64,000 bases of DNA from Primorskyibacter flagellatus. Lineage in GTDB: Bacteria; Pseudomonadota; Alphaproteobacteria; Rhodobacterales; Rhodobacteraceae. The notes under the pieces were generated by a model. It was not told the DNA's origin and did not search any database. It saw only the letters and a program-made list of their open reading frames with translations. Below, in pieces: positions 17,384 through 24,765 of this stretch (the first letter of the stretch is position 1; every line of letters starts with the position of its first letter). Position numbers and translations under genes: made by a program. Where the stretch lies: contig NZ_FWYD01000002.1 of NCBI RefSeq assembly GCF_900176485.1, forward strand, positions 124,001-188,000, given 5' to 3'.

Positions 17384-17463
17384 AAAGTGCCGGGATTTTC
17401 TTTGTCGGCGTTTGGCAAGGCCGATCAAAAAGCCCAGATGTCAGGCTCGTGCGTGCCGGATGA
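17380..17463 (+). CDS. Possible 27-residue ORF linking pdxJ and acpS
   Basis: A GTG overlapping the pdxJ stop (GTGA) opens a frame of exactly 27 codons whose TGA overlaps the acpS start (ATGA). The peptide begins [14 protein letters not shown] and is basic toward its end. The gap between pdxJ and acpS is thus completely occupied by a frame coupled at both ends. acpS itself has no good Shine-Dalgarno, so reinitiation through this ORF is a reasonable explanation. I recognise no protein family. Confidence 0.4.
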   Translation: MKSAGIFFVGVWQGRSKSPDVRLVRAG

Positions 17464-17897
17464 TCCTCGGCATTGGCACTGATCTGGCGAATATCGACCG
17501 CATACAGGGCACGCTGGACCGGTTCGGCGACCGGTTTCGCAATCGTGTCTTCACGCAGACAGAGCAGCGCAAGGCAGAGCGGCGGGCCGATACGGCGGGC
17601 ACCTATGCCAAACGCTGGGCTGCAAAAGAGGCCTGTTCGAAGGCGCTTGGCACCGGGCTGCGCATGGGGATCGCGTGGAAGGACATGGCAGTCAGCAACC
17701 TCGCGACCGGCCAGCCCGTCATGCAAGTCACCGGATGGGCCGCCGAACGGCTGGCCCAGATGACGCCTGCGGAACATGAGGCGATCATTCACGTCACCCT
17801 GACGGACGATCACCCTTGGGCGCAGGCTTTTGTCGTGATCGAGGCCCGGCCAGTCGCAGCCGGGGTTCATATCAGCGCTCCACCACCCAAGCCATGA
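17460..17897 (+). CDS. acpS: Holo-[acyl-carrier-protein] synthase
   Basis: Attaches 4'-phosphopantetheine from CoA to acyl carrier protein, required for fatty-acid and lipid A synthesis. The 145-residue protein starts with the family motif [15 protein letters not shown] (Mg2+-binding Asp) and has [16 protein letters not shown] with the second metal ligand, Glu. The frame is open further upstream inside pdxJ, but this ATG gives the universal AcpS N-terminus. It is the last gene before the likely lepB promoter. Confidence 0.95.
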   Translation: MILGIGTDLANIDRIQGTLDRFGDRFRNRVFTQTEQRKAERRADTAGTYAKRWAAKEACSKALGTGLRMGIAWKDMAVSNLATGQPVMQVTGWAAERLAQMTPAEHEAIIHVTLTDDHPWAQAFVVIEARPVAAGVHISAPPPKP

Positions 17898-17938
17898 CGC
17901 TACAGCGCGCAAGCCCCGGCGCGGCAGGGCATGGCCGC

Positions 17939-17967
17939 TTGACACCCTTCGCCTGCCCCCTCATGTA
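17939..17967 (+). promoter_or_regulatory. Candidate sigma70-type promoter for lepB-rnc
   Basis: A perfect TTGACA at 17939-17944 is followed 17 bases later by CATGTA (17962-17967), a poor -10. It lies in the 100-bp gap after acpS and about 30 bases before the lepB ATG. Strong -35 with weak -10 is common in this group, but the assignment is a guess from spacing. Confidence 0.35.
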
Positions 17968-17997
17968 GCGCCAGACCCACCTAGATCGGAGACCATC

Positions 17998-18846
17998 ATG
18001 GCCGAAGCCAAACAGGGTAATTCCATTATCGAGACGATCAAGACCATCGTCTATGCCCTGCTGATAGCCGGTGTCTTTCGCACCCTGTTCTTTCAGCCCT
18101 TCTGGATCCCGTCCGGGTCAATGAAGGACACGCTTCTGATCGGCGACTTCCTGTTCGTCAACAAGATGGCCTATGGGTATTCCTACGCGTCCTGCCCGAC
18201 GGTCCTGATCCCCGCGATCGGCATCAATATCGACGCCGAGGATATTTGCGGCTGGATGAAATCCGGCGATCCGTCCAAGGGCGGCGAACGGTTCATGGCC
18301 GGCGCGCCGGAACGCGGCGATGTGGTGGTTTTCCGTCACCCGGTGACAGGGCGCGACTTCATCAAACGGCTGACCGGTCTGCCGGGCGACAAGATCCAGG
18401 TCAAGGCAGGCGTGTTGCAGATCAACGGCGAGCCGGTGAAACTGGAACCTGCAGGCACGTTCGAGGAAATCGCAGAGCCGCAAGGCCCCCAGCGGCTGCG
18501 CCCGCGCTGCGAAAACGGCCCCGTTGGCACGGGTGGACTGTGCACCAAATCGCGCTTTACCGAGACGCTGCCCAACGGCGTCAGCCACGACATCCTGAAC
18601 ATCGCCATGCAGAATTCCGACAACACGCCGGTCTACACTGTCCCCGAGGGCTTTTATTTCTTCATGGGTGACAACCGCGACAATTCCTCTGACAGCCGTG
18701 TGCCTCAGCAAGTGGGTGGTGTGGGCTTTGTGCCTTACGAAAACATCGTCGGGCGTGCTGACCGCATCATGTTCTCGTCCTCCGGGCGGTCGATGCTGTT
18801 TTTCTGGACCTGGCGGAGCGATCGTTACTTCAAGAGGGTCGAGTGA
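17998..18846 (+). CDS. lepB: Signal peptidase I
   Basis: Cleaves signal peptides from exported proteins at the outer face of the inner membrane. One N-terminal membrane helix (about residues 10-33) precedes [15 protein letters not shown] with the nucleophile Ser41. The general-base Lys is in [15 protein letters not shown], and the late family box is [14 protein letters not shown]. At 282 residues it carries two extra segments compared with short forms: the one around [10 protein letters not shown] and [10 protein letters not shown], and a second with two cysteines ([15 protein letters not shown]). The stop overlaps the GTG of rnc. Confidence 0.97.
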   Translation: MAEAKQGNSIIETIKTIVYALLIAGVFRTLFFQPFWIPSGSMKDTLLIGDFLFVNKMAYGYSYASCPTVLIPAIGINIDAEDICGWMKSGDPSKGGERFMAGAPERGDVVVFRHPVTGRDFIKRLTGLPGDKIQVKAGVLQINGEPVKLEPAGTFEEIAEPQGPQRLRPRCENGPVGTGGLCTKSRFTETLPNGVSHDILNIAMQNSDNTPVYTVPEGFYFFMGDNRDNSSDSRVPQQVGGVGFVPYENIVGRADRIMFSSSGRSMLFFWTWRSDRYFKRVE

Positions 18847-19517
18847 AACTGTCAGCCGACCTAAAGGCCCTTCAAGGCCGTCTCGGGCATGAGTTTTCCG
18901 ACCCCGAACTGCTGATCCGTGCGGTTACGCATGGCTCTATCTCGTCTGCCCGTGGTGACAATCAGCGGCTAGAATTTCTCGGCGACCGGGTGCTGGGTCT
19001 GGTGATGGCCGAAACCCTGCTGGCCGGCGACAAAACCGCCAGCGAGGGCCAGCTTGCGCCGCGCTATAATGCGCTGGTGCGCAAAGAGGCCTGCGCAGAC
19101 GTCGCGCGCCAGATAGATCTGGGTGCCGCGCTGAAACTTGGGCGCTCGGAACAGCTTTCCGGTGGGCGGCGCAAACAGGCGCTGCTGGGCGATGCGATGG
19201 AAGCGGTGATCGCGGCTGTCTACCTTGATGCTGGGGTCGAGGCGGCACGCGCAATGATCCTGCGGCTCTGGGGCGACCGCATCGACACCGTTGACGAAGA
19301 CGCTCGCGACCCCAAAACCTCGCTTCAGGAATGGGCGCAGGCACGCGGCATGCCCCCGCCCCGCTACGAGGAAACCGCCCGCACCGGCCCCGATCATGCC
19401 CCGGAATTCACCATCCGCGCGTCGCTGGCCGATGGCACCAGTGCCGAAGCAACGGCACCGTCAAAGCGGCAAGCCGAACAGGCCGCAGCCAGAACCTTGC
19501 TGGACGGTCTGGCGTGA
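18843..19517 (+). CDS. rnc: Ribonuclease III
   Basis: Cuts double-stranded RNA in rRNA processing and mRNA turnover. The catalytic domain holds the signature [17 protein letters not shown] with Mg2+-binding acidic residues, and [16 protein letters not shown] with the second catalytic Glu. A dsRNA-binding domain begins near residue 155 ([14 protein letters not shown]) and ends with [16 protein letters not shown]. The 224-residue length is normal. It starts at a GTG inside the lepB stop (GTGA), so the two are coupled. An EamA transporter gene separates it from era. Confidence 0.97.
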   Translation: MKLSADLKALQGRLGHEFSDPELLIRAVTHGSISSARGDNQRLEFLGDRVLGLVMAETLLAGDKTASEGQLAPRYNALVRKEACADVARQIDLGAALKLGRSEQLSGGRRKQALLGDAMEAVIAAVYLDAGVEAARAMILRLWGDRIDTVDEDARDPKTSLQEWAQARGMPPPRYEETARTGPDHAPEFTIRASLADGTSAEATAPSKRQAEQAAARTLLDGLA

Positions 19518-19544
19518 GCGCTACCTGCCTCTCGCGGCGCAGCC

Positions 19545-20447
19545 ATGAGTGACAACCTGCGCGGCAGTCTGTTGATGATCTTCGCGATGCTGGGATTCGG
19601 CATCGAGGACGCATTCTTCAAGGCGGCGACCGGGACAGGCGGAATCACCGCTGGCATGGCAACGCTGCAATTCGGCCTTCTGGCGATGGTGCTATACGCC
19701 GTCTATGCGAAGGCGCAGGGTGTGCCGGTCTGGACCACCGCGTATCTGAAAGCTGGCCTGATGATCCGCACCGGGTTCGAGATCGTCGGCCGCTTGTTCT
19801 TTGCGCTCAGCCTCGCCTACACGCCGCTTTCAACCACCTCGGCCATCCTACAGGCGGCACCGCTTGTGGTGATGCTTGGCGCGGTGTTCGTCTTGGGCGA
19901 ACGCATTGGCCCGCGTCGCTGGGCGGCCATGGCGGTGGGCTTCGTCGGGGTTCTGCTGATCGTGCGCCCCTCGCCTTCGGGGATCGAGGCAAACGCGATC
20001 TTCGCCCTGCTTGGCATGGTCGGCTTTGCGGGCCGCGATCTGGCCACCCGCACCGCGCCCGCAACCGTTCACGCGGCACAGCTTGGGGTGCTGGGATTTG
20101 CCGTCGTTTCGCTGGCGGGGGTGGTCATCCTGTGCTTTGAGCCCGGAATGCCTGCGCTGCCCGCGCCGGGTGCCGCATTGTTGATCTGCGGCACGGCTGT
20201 GTCGGGCGTGCTTGGCTATACGGCCATGACCTACGCCATGCGCACCGGAGAGGTCGGCGTGATCGCGCCCTTCCGCTATTCCCGGCTGATCGTCGCGCTG
20301 ATCCTCGCCTACACGCTGTTCGGCGAACGGCCCGACGCGATGACGCTGTCGGGCGCTGCGCTGATTGTCGGCGCAGGGATCTTTTCGCTGTTGCGTGATC
20401 GCAGGGCTGGCGCGAAGCCCGACTCTGCGCTACATCGCCTGTCTTGA
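19545..20447 (+). CDS. EamA-family (DMT superfamily) transporter
   Basis: A 300-residue inner-membrane protein with ten predicted helices made of two EamA repeats, roughly residues 1-140 and 150-290. Characteristic segments are AFFKAATGTGGITAGMATLQF in shortened form at the N-terminus, TTSAILQAAPLVVMLGAVF, and the C-terminal FRYSRLIVALILAYTLFGE. DMT proteins export or exchange small metabolites; the substrate cannot be told. It starts 27 bases after rnc and ends 16 bases before era, so it sits within what is usually an uninterrupted rnc-era pair and is probably co-transcribed. Confidence 0.88.
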   Translation: MSDNLRGSLLMIFAMLGFGIEDAFFKAATGTGGITAGMATLQFGLLAMVLYAVYAKAQGVPVWTTAYLKAGLMIRTGFEIVGRLFFALSLAYTPLSTTSAILQAAPLVVMLGAVFVLGERIGPRRWAAMAVGFVGVLLIVRPSPSGIEANAIFALLGMVGFAGRDLATRTAPATVHAAQLGVLGFAVVSLAGVVILCFEPGMPALPAPGAALLICGTAVSGVLGYTAMTYAMRTGEVGVIAPFRYSRLIVALILAYTLFGERPDAMTLSGAALIVGAGIFSLLRDRRAGAKPDSALHRLS

Positions 20448-20463
20448 TAGCCAAGGAACCCCA

Positions 20464-21372
20464 ATGACCACACGCGCCGGATTCGTCGCCCTGATCGGAG
20501 AGCCCAATGCGGGCAAATCGACGCTGACCAACCAATTGGTCGGCGCCAAGGTCAGCATCGTGACCCACAAGGTCCAGACCACGCGCGCGCGTATCCGCGG
20601 CGTGGCGATGGAAGGGGACGCCCAGATCGTGCTGGTCGATACACCCGGCATGTTCCGTCCGCGCAGACGGCTGGACCGCGCCATGGTTGCCGCCGCGTGG
20701 GGCGGTGCTGCGGATGCCGATATCGTCGTGCTTCTGGTCGAGGCGCATCGCGGCATCACGCCCGGCGTCGAAGCCATCCTGGAACGTCTGGCAGAGATCG
20801 GACAGGACGGCCACATTGCACTGGCGATCAACAAGATCGACCGGGTCAAATCCGACGTGCTTCTGGCGCTGTCCAAGGAACTGAACGACAGGTTTGCCTT
20901 TGCCAATACCTTCATGATTTCCGCCGAAAAGGGGTTTGGCTGCGCGGATCTGAAGGCCTGGCTGGGCGCGGAACTGCCCGAAGGCACATGGTTTTACCCC
21001 GAGGATCAGATCGCTGATCTGCCGATGCGCATGATCGCCGCCGAGATCACCCGCGAAAAGCTGACGCTTCGTATGCATCAGGAATTGCCCTATCAGTTGA
21101 CGGTCGAAACCGAGAACTGGCAAGAGCGTCCCGACGGTACGGCGCGTATCGACCAGATCATCTATGTCGCCCGAGACGGCCACAAGGGCATCCTGCTGGG
21201 CCACAAAGGCGAGACCATCAAGGCCGTGTCCAAGGCGTCACGCGAAGAGCTGGAAGAATTCCTCGGCCGTCGCGTTCACCTGTTTCTGCAAGTCAAGGTG
21301 CGCGAGAAATGGCTGGAAGAGGCCGAGCGCTATTCCGAGATGGGGCTGAATTTCCGCGACGGCAACGCCTGA
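20464..21372 (+). CDS. era: GTPase Era
   Basis: A GTPase that binds the 3' end of 16S rRNA and assists 30S maturation. The 302-residue protein has all G motifs: GEPNAGKST (G1), VDTPGM (G3), NKID (G4) and the SAEKG loop (G5). The KH RNA-binding domain is at the end (GTARIDQIIYVARDGHKGIL, LGHKGETIKAVSKASREEL). The start chosen is the ATG of MTTRAGFVALIGEPNAGKS, with CAAGGAACCCCA before it; the longer frame upstream overlaps the transporter gene. DUF1491 follows after three bases. Confidence 0.97.
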   Translation: MTTRAGFVALIGEPNAGKSTLTNQLVGAKVSIVTHKVQTTRARIRGVAMEGDAQIVLVDTPGMFRPRRRLDRAMVAAAWGGAADADIVVLLVEAHRGITPGVEAILERLAEIGQDGHIALAINKIDRVKSDVLLALSKELNDRFAFANTFMISAEKGFGCADLKAWLGAELPEGTWFYPEDQIADLPMRMIAAEITREKLTLRMHQELPYQLTVETENWQERPDGTARIDQIIYVARDGHKGILLGHKGETIKAVSKASREELEEFLGRRVHLFLQVKVREKWLEEAERYSEMGLNFRDGNA

Positions 21373-21375
21373 TCC

Positions 21376-21708
21376 ATGGCTCGTCTGACGGCCGAGTTCT
21401 GGGTGCATGCCTATCTGGCACGGCTGCGGTTTCAAAATATCCCGGCCTTTGTGACGGCCCATGGCGATGACACCGCGGGCGCGGTTCTGATCAAACTCAA
21501 CACGTTGGACGGGCGGGCGCAGGCGTTTCAACGCAGCTTTGATCTGATGAGCGGCGCGCGGGCCTGGGTCACGCTGGCCGAAGGGGATGAGGCGGAGGTT
21601 GATGCGGCAATCAGCAGGCAGCGGCGGTTCGATCCCGACCTTTGGGTGATCGAGGTCGAGGACCGTGACGGGCACCATCTGCTGGATGAGCCGGGTCTGT
21701 CCGACTGA
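21376..21708 (+). CDS. DUF1491 family protein
   Basis: A 110-residue soluble protein of the DUF1491 family, recognised by TAEFWVHAYLARLRFQNIPAFV at the start (shown only in part by VHAYLARLRF), GDDTAGAVLIKLNTLDG, and WVIEVEDRDGHHLLDEP at the end. The function is unknown. It is nearly contiguous with era and precedes recO, an arrangement typical of Rhodobacteraceae. The hairpin repeat copy 2 lies just after its stop and may define the transcript end. Confidence 0.88.
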   Translation: MARLTAEFWVHAYLARLRFQNIPAFVTAHGDDTAGAVLIKLNTLDGRAQAFQRSFDLMSGARAWVTLAEGDEAEVDAAISRQRRFDPDLWVIEVEDRDGHHLLDEPGLSD

Positions 21709-21734
21709 GTGATCCGTGCGCTGAAAGGGACGGA

Positions 21735-21784
21735 GCGAGGGGCCAGCCCCTCGCGCTCCCCGGAGTATTTTTACCAAGAAGAAG
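21735..21784 (+). repeat. 3'-end hairpin repeat, copy 2
   Basis: An 8-bp perfect stem (21735-21742 with 21747-21754, loop CCAG) is followed by GCTCCCCGGA and then GTATTTTTACCAAGAAG. Loop and tail match copy 1 (7846-7893), with one base changed in the tail. It is in the same strand and position relative to the preceding gene, DUF1491. It probably acts as a transcript 3' end or mRNA stabiliser; the function is not shown. Confidence 0.75.
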
Positions 21785-21883
21785 ACAGGGGCGTTTTTGC
21801 GCGGTAACATACGCCCGGGCTGAAGCGGGGCGGCGGATAAGAACCCGCTTGCAGGCGGCACGGATTGCAGCACATTCGTACAG

Positions 21884-22618
21884 ATGGATTGGCGCGACAC
21901 AGGCATATTGCTTTCGGCCCGCAGGCATGGCGAGACAAGCGCCATTCTGGAGGTCTTTACGCCGGAGCGCGGGCGGCATGCCGGTGTCTTGCGCGGTGCG
22001 TCCAGTCGCAGGATGGCCCCGCTGCTGCAACCCGGCGCGCAGCTTGATCTTGCATGGCGGGCGCGGCTGGAGGATCAGCTGGGCAGCTTCACGGTCGAGC
22101 CGATGCGCGGGCGGGCGCATGCGGCGATGTCGGATCGGTTGATGCTGGCAGGGCTGAACGCCGTGACGACGCTGTTGCTGTTCTGCCTGCCCGAGCGTGA
22201 GGCCCATCCGGCGCTGTACCGCGACACCGAGACTTTGCTGGACCTGCTGGACCAGCCCGAGATCTGGCCCTTGGCCTATATGCGGTGGGAGATGTCGCTG
22301 CTGGAAGAACTGGGCTTTGGTCTTGATCTGCGGGTGTGCGCGGTGACGGGGACAACCGAAGGGCTGATCCATGTCTCGCCGCGGTCTGGTCGGGCGGTAT
22401 CGGCCAAAGGCGCGGGCGAATGGGCGGACCGCATGTTGCCATTGCCGCCGGTTTTGCGGGGGCAAGGCACCGCCGAGGATGGCGAGGTGGCGCTGGCGCT
22501 TGGTACGACAGGGCATTTCCTGGCCCATCGCATCGCCGCAGATATGCTGCACAAGCCGTTGCCCGCAGCGCGGGCACGCTTCATCGAGGCGCTTGAGCGT
22601 CGGGCGCGACAGCAGTGA
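21884..22618 (+). CDS. recO: DNA repair protein RecO
   Basis: Works with RecF and RecR to load RecA on single-stranded DNA. The 244-residue protein shows the N-terminal OB fold typical of the family ([32 protein letters not shown] segment [15 protein letters not shown]) and the helical C-terminal region with [18 protein letters not shown]. The zinc-binding cysteines of some RecO proteins are not obvious. The ATG has no clear Shine-Dalgarno. Its last 38 bases overlap the 3' end of the convergent lipoprotein gene. Confidence 0.93.
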   Translation: MDWRDTGILLSARRHGETSAILEVFTPERGRHAGVLRGASSRRMAPLLQPGAQLDLAWRARLEDQLGSFTVEPMRGRAHAAMSDRLMLAGLNAVTTLLLFCLPEREAHPALYRDTETLLDLLDQPEIWPLAYMRWEMSLLEELGFGLDLRVCAVTGTTEGLIHVSPRSGRAVSAKGAGEWADRMLPLPPVLRGQGTAEDGEVALALGTTGHFLAHRIAADMLHKPLPAARARFIEALERRARQQ

Positions 22619-22988
22619 AAATCATTTCGCGCCCGGCATCATTGGTCAGAAGCAACGTGTCGCCCGCAACCTCGGACAGGGTCATCTGCGACAGCGCCGT
22701 GAAAAAGGCGGTTTCGGCCTGAAGTTCAGGGCAGGCGCGCCGGGTCGATATGATCGGTGACAGATCAAACCACGGATAGGGCGCGGACTGCGTTGCGCTC
22801 CAGCTGTTGCAGGGGGCTTTGCCGGTGACCGCGCCAGCGGTGCCCAAAGTCATCGTCGCCTCGGCGCTGTAGCCCGCGCCATCCATGGCAGACAGACGCC
22901 AAGTGCCCGCGCCACCATAGGACACAAGCGTTTCATCCTGATCACAGGCGGCCAGAGCCAAGAGCGGAACAAGCAGGAGTTTGTGCAT
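22581..22988 (-). CDS. Putative META-domain lipoprotein
   Basis: A protein of about 135 residues with a lipoprotein signal ([19 protein letters not shown]), so Cys about 15 would be lipidated and the protein anchored in the envelope. The rest ([47 protein letters not shown]) resembles the META/HslJ-like beta fold with its conserved N and the Cys-containing segment; this is a family-level guess. A GTG three codons upstream (MPDMHKL) is an alternative start. It overlaps the convergent recO by 38 bases and is divergent from pgsA. Confidence 0.75.
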   Translation of the reverse strand: MHKLLLVPLLALAACDQDETLVSYGGAGTWRLSAMDGAGYSAEATMTLGTAGAVTGKAPCNSWSATQSAPYPWFDLSPIISTRRACPELQAETAFFTALSQMTLSEVAGDTLLLTNDAGREMIFTAVAPDAQAPR

Positions 22989-23071
22989 ATCAGGCACGTT
23001 ATCCGATTCTTTCGGGGATGCAATTCGGCACCGCTCTTCCCTGTCCCGGTCAACCGCGCTAGAGCTAAGGC

Positions 23072-23731
23072 ATGAAATGGACGTTGCCCAATATTCTGAC
23101 CGTTTTGCGCCTGCTGGCAGCGCCCGGCATTGCCGTGATGTTCCTGTACTTCACGCGCCCCTATGCCGACTGGTTCGCTCTGGTGCTGTTCATTGCGGCC
23201 GCCGTGACAGACTGGTTTGACGGGCATTTGGCGCGGACATGGAAACAGGTCACCAAGCTTGGCACCATGCTGGACCCGATTGCCGACAAGGCGATGGTGG
23301 TGATCGCGCTGATGGTGATCGTAGGGTATTCCTCGATGTCGCCTTGGCTGGTGTTGCCTGCGACGGTGATTCTGTTCCGCGAGGTCTTTGTCTCGGGTCT
23401 GCGCGAGTTTCTGGGCGACACGGCGGGCACGCTGAAGGTGACGAAGCTGGCCAAGTGGAAAACCACCGCGCAGATGGTGGCGATCTCGGTGCTGTTCGCG
23501 CAAGGCGTGTTCGAGCATTATCTGGGCATGTCGACCTTCGGGCTGGACCAGCCGCTGTTCGAAGAGATCATGGCGGGCCGCGAAGAGGATGTGCTGGGAT
23601 TACGCTGGAAATATCAGGGGATGATCTGGGCCGGAAATCTCGGTGTCGCGCTGCTTTGGGTTGCTGCGACCCTGACGTTGATCACCGGATGGGACTATTT
23701 CCGCAAGGCGGTCCCCTTTCTGAAGGATTGA
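23072..23731 (+). CDS. pgsA: CDP-diacylglycerol--glycerol-3-phosphate 3-phosphatidyltransferase
   Basis: Makes phosphatidylglycerol phosphate from CDP-diacylglycerol in the inner membrane. The CDP-alcohol phosphotransferase motif is complete: DWFDGHLARTWKQ followed by the GTMLDPIADK half with the last two Asp. About five to six membrane helices are predicted in 219 residues, and the N-terminus MKWTLPNILTVLRLLAAPG is typical. AAGG lies very close to the ATG. moaD begins five bases after the stop, so pgsA, moaD and moaE form one unit. Confidence 0.96.
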   Translation: MKWTLPNILTVLRLLAAPGIAVMFLYFTRPYADWFALVLFIAAAVTDWFDGHLARTWKQVTKLGTMLDPIADKAMVVIALMVIVGYSSMSPWLVLPATVILFREVFVSGLREFLGDTAGTLKVTKLAKWKTTAQMVAISVLFAQGVFEHYLGMSTFGLDQPLFEEIMAGREEDVLGLRWKYQGMIWAGNLGVALLWVAATLTLITGWDYFRKAVPFLKD

Positions 23732-23735
23732 TGAC

Positions 23736-23981
23736 ATGGATGTGCTGTATTTTGCATGGGTGCGCGAACGCATCGGCATTCCAAAGGAAACCGTCGAAAC
23801 GCAGGCAAGCACAGTGACCGAGCTGGTCGCAGAACTGATTGCGCGCGAAGATCGCTATGCCGCAGCCTTTGCCGACATATCGGCGCTGCGGGTGGCGTTG
23901 GATCAAGAACTGTCGGACTTCGATGCCTCGCTGACCGGCGTGCGCGAGGTCGCGTTCTTTCCGCCGATGACCGGAGGCTAG
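23736..23981 (+). CDS. moaD: Molybdopterin synthase sulfur carrier subunit
   Basis: The ubiquitin-like sulfur carrier of molybdopterin synthase. It is 81 residues long and ends in the required diglycine (FFPPMTGG), the site of thiocarboxylation. MDVLYFAWVRERIGIPKETVE at the N-terminus and the beta-grasp pattern fit. The gene lies between pgsA and moaE, with moaE starting three bases downstream, so the two synthase subunits are made together. Confidence 0.95.
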   Translation: MDVLYFAWVRERIGIPKETVETQASTVTELVAELIAREDRYAAAFADISALRVALDQELSDFDASLTGVREVAFFPPMTGG

Positions 23982-23984
23982 GCA

Positions 23985-24425
23985 ATGCGCGTCGCTGTAC
24001 AGGAACAGCCATTCGATTTTGGCGCGGAGGCCGCCGCATTTGCAGCAGGTCGGCACGATATGGGGGCTGTGGTCACATTTACCGGCATCGTCCGCGACAC
24101 GGCCGGTGATCTGGCGGCGATGGAAATCGAGCATTACCCCGGCATGACCGCGAAAGCGCTGGAAAAGATCGCGGCAGAGGCCAGCACCCGCTGGTCACTG
24201 GGTGATGTGCTGGTGATTCACCGCTATGGGCGCATGGTACCCGGCGAAATGATCATGATGGTCGCAACGGCGGCCCCGCACCGCGTCGACGCATTTGAGG
24301 CGGCAGAGTTCCTGATGGATTACCTGAAATCTCGGGCACCGTTCTGGAAAAAGGAAATCGGCGCGGACGGGGCCGAATGGGTCGCGGCCAAGGATGCCGA
24401 TGAGGACGCGCTGACCCGCTGGTAG
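23985..24425 (+). CDS. moaE: Molybdopterin synthase catalytic subunit
   Basis: Converts precursor Z (cPMP) to molybdopterin using sulfur from MoaD. The 146-residue protein shows MGAVVTFTGIVRD, MEIEHYPGMTAKALEKIA, VLVIHRYGRMVPGEMIMMV and the catalytic-lysine region ESRAPFWKKE as LKSRAPFWKKEIG. GGAGG lies six bases before the ATG. It closes the pgsA-moaD-moaE unit and is convergent with the coiled-coil gene seven bases away, with no obvious terminator between them. Confidence 0.96.
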   Translation: MRVAVQEQPFDFGAEAAAFAAGRHDMGAVVTFTGIVRDTAGDLAAMEIEHYPGMTAKALEKIAAEASTRWSLGDVLVIHRYGRMVPGEMIMMVATAAPHRVDAFEAAEFLMDYLKSRAPFWKKEIGADGAEWVAAKDADEDALTRW

Positions 24426-24432
24426 CAGCGCC

Positions 24433-24765
24433 TCAGCTTTTGCCTTGGCTCATCCGTTCGACATAGGCGCGAAGCTCTTCGGATTCGTAGCGCGCATCAC
24501 GCAGACCTTCCATTGCGGCGCTGCGCTCTGCCTCTGACTGCGCCAACTGGTTGGTCAGTTCAGCTTCGCGCTGTTGCAGATAGGTGATGGCCTGATCGCG
24601 GGTCTCTTCCGCATCGTGCAATTCCTGGCTCATCCGTTCCAATTCATCGACATCCGATTTGGAAACCCGGGTGAAGCGGTGCAGCAACCAATTGGCAAAC
24701 CAACCCATGCAAAATGCCACGAACAGAATGATGGCCGTAGCCACCACAAATTCAGTTCTGTTCAT
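24433..24765 (-). CDS. Single-pass membrane coiled-coil protein
   Basis: A 110-residue protein with one N-terminal membrane helix (about residues 6-25, VVATAIILFVAFCMGWFANW) and a long charged alpha-helical tail with heptad character (ELERMSQELHDAEETRDQA onward). No family is certain. Its ATG lies inside the end of the OmpA-family gene upstream (14-base overlap) after GGAGACCCAAGAGG, so it is the second gene of a two-gene envelope operon. Topology suggests a helical cytoplasmic or periplasmic rod, perhaps a partner of the OmpA protein. Confidence 0.75.
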   Translation of the reverse strand: MNRTEFVVATAIILFVAFCMGWFANWLLHRFTRVSKSDVDELERMSQELHDAEETRDQAITYLQQREAELTNQLAQSEAERSAAMEGLRDARYESEELRAYVERMSQGKS

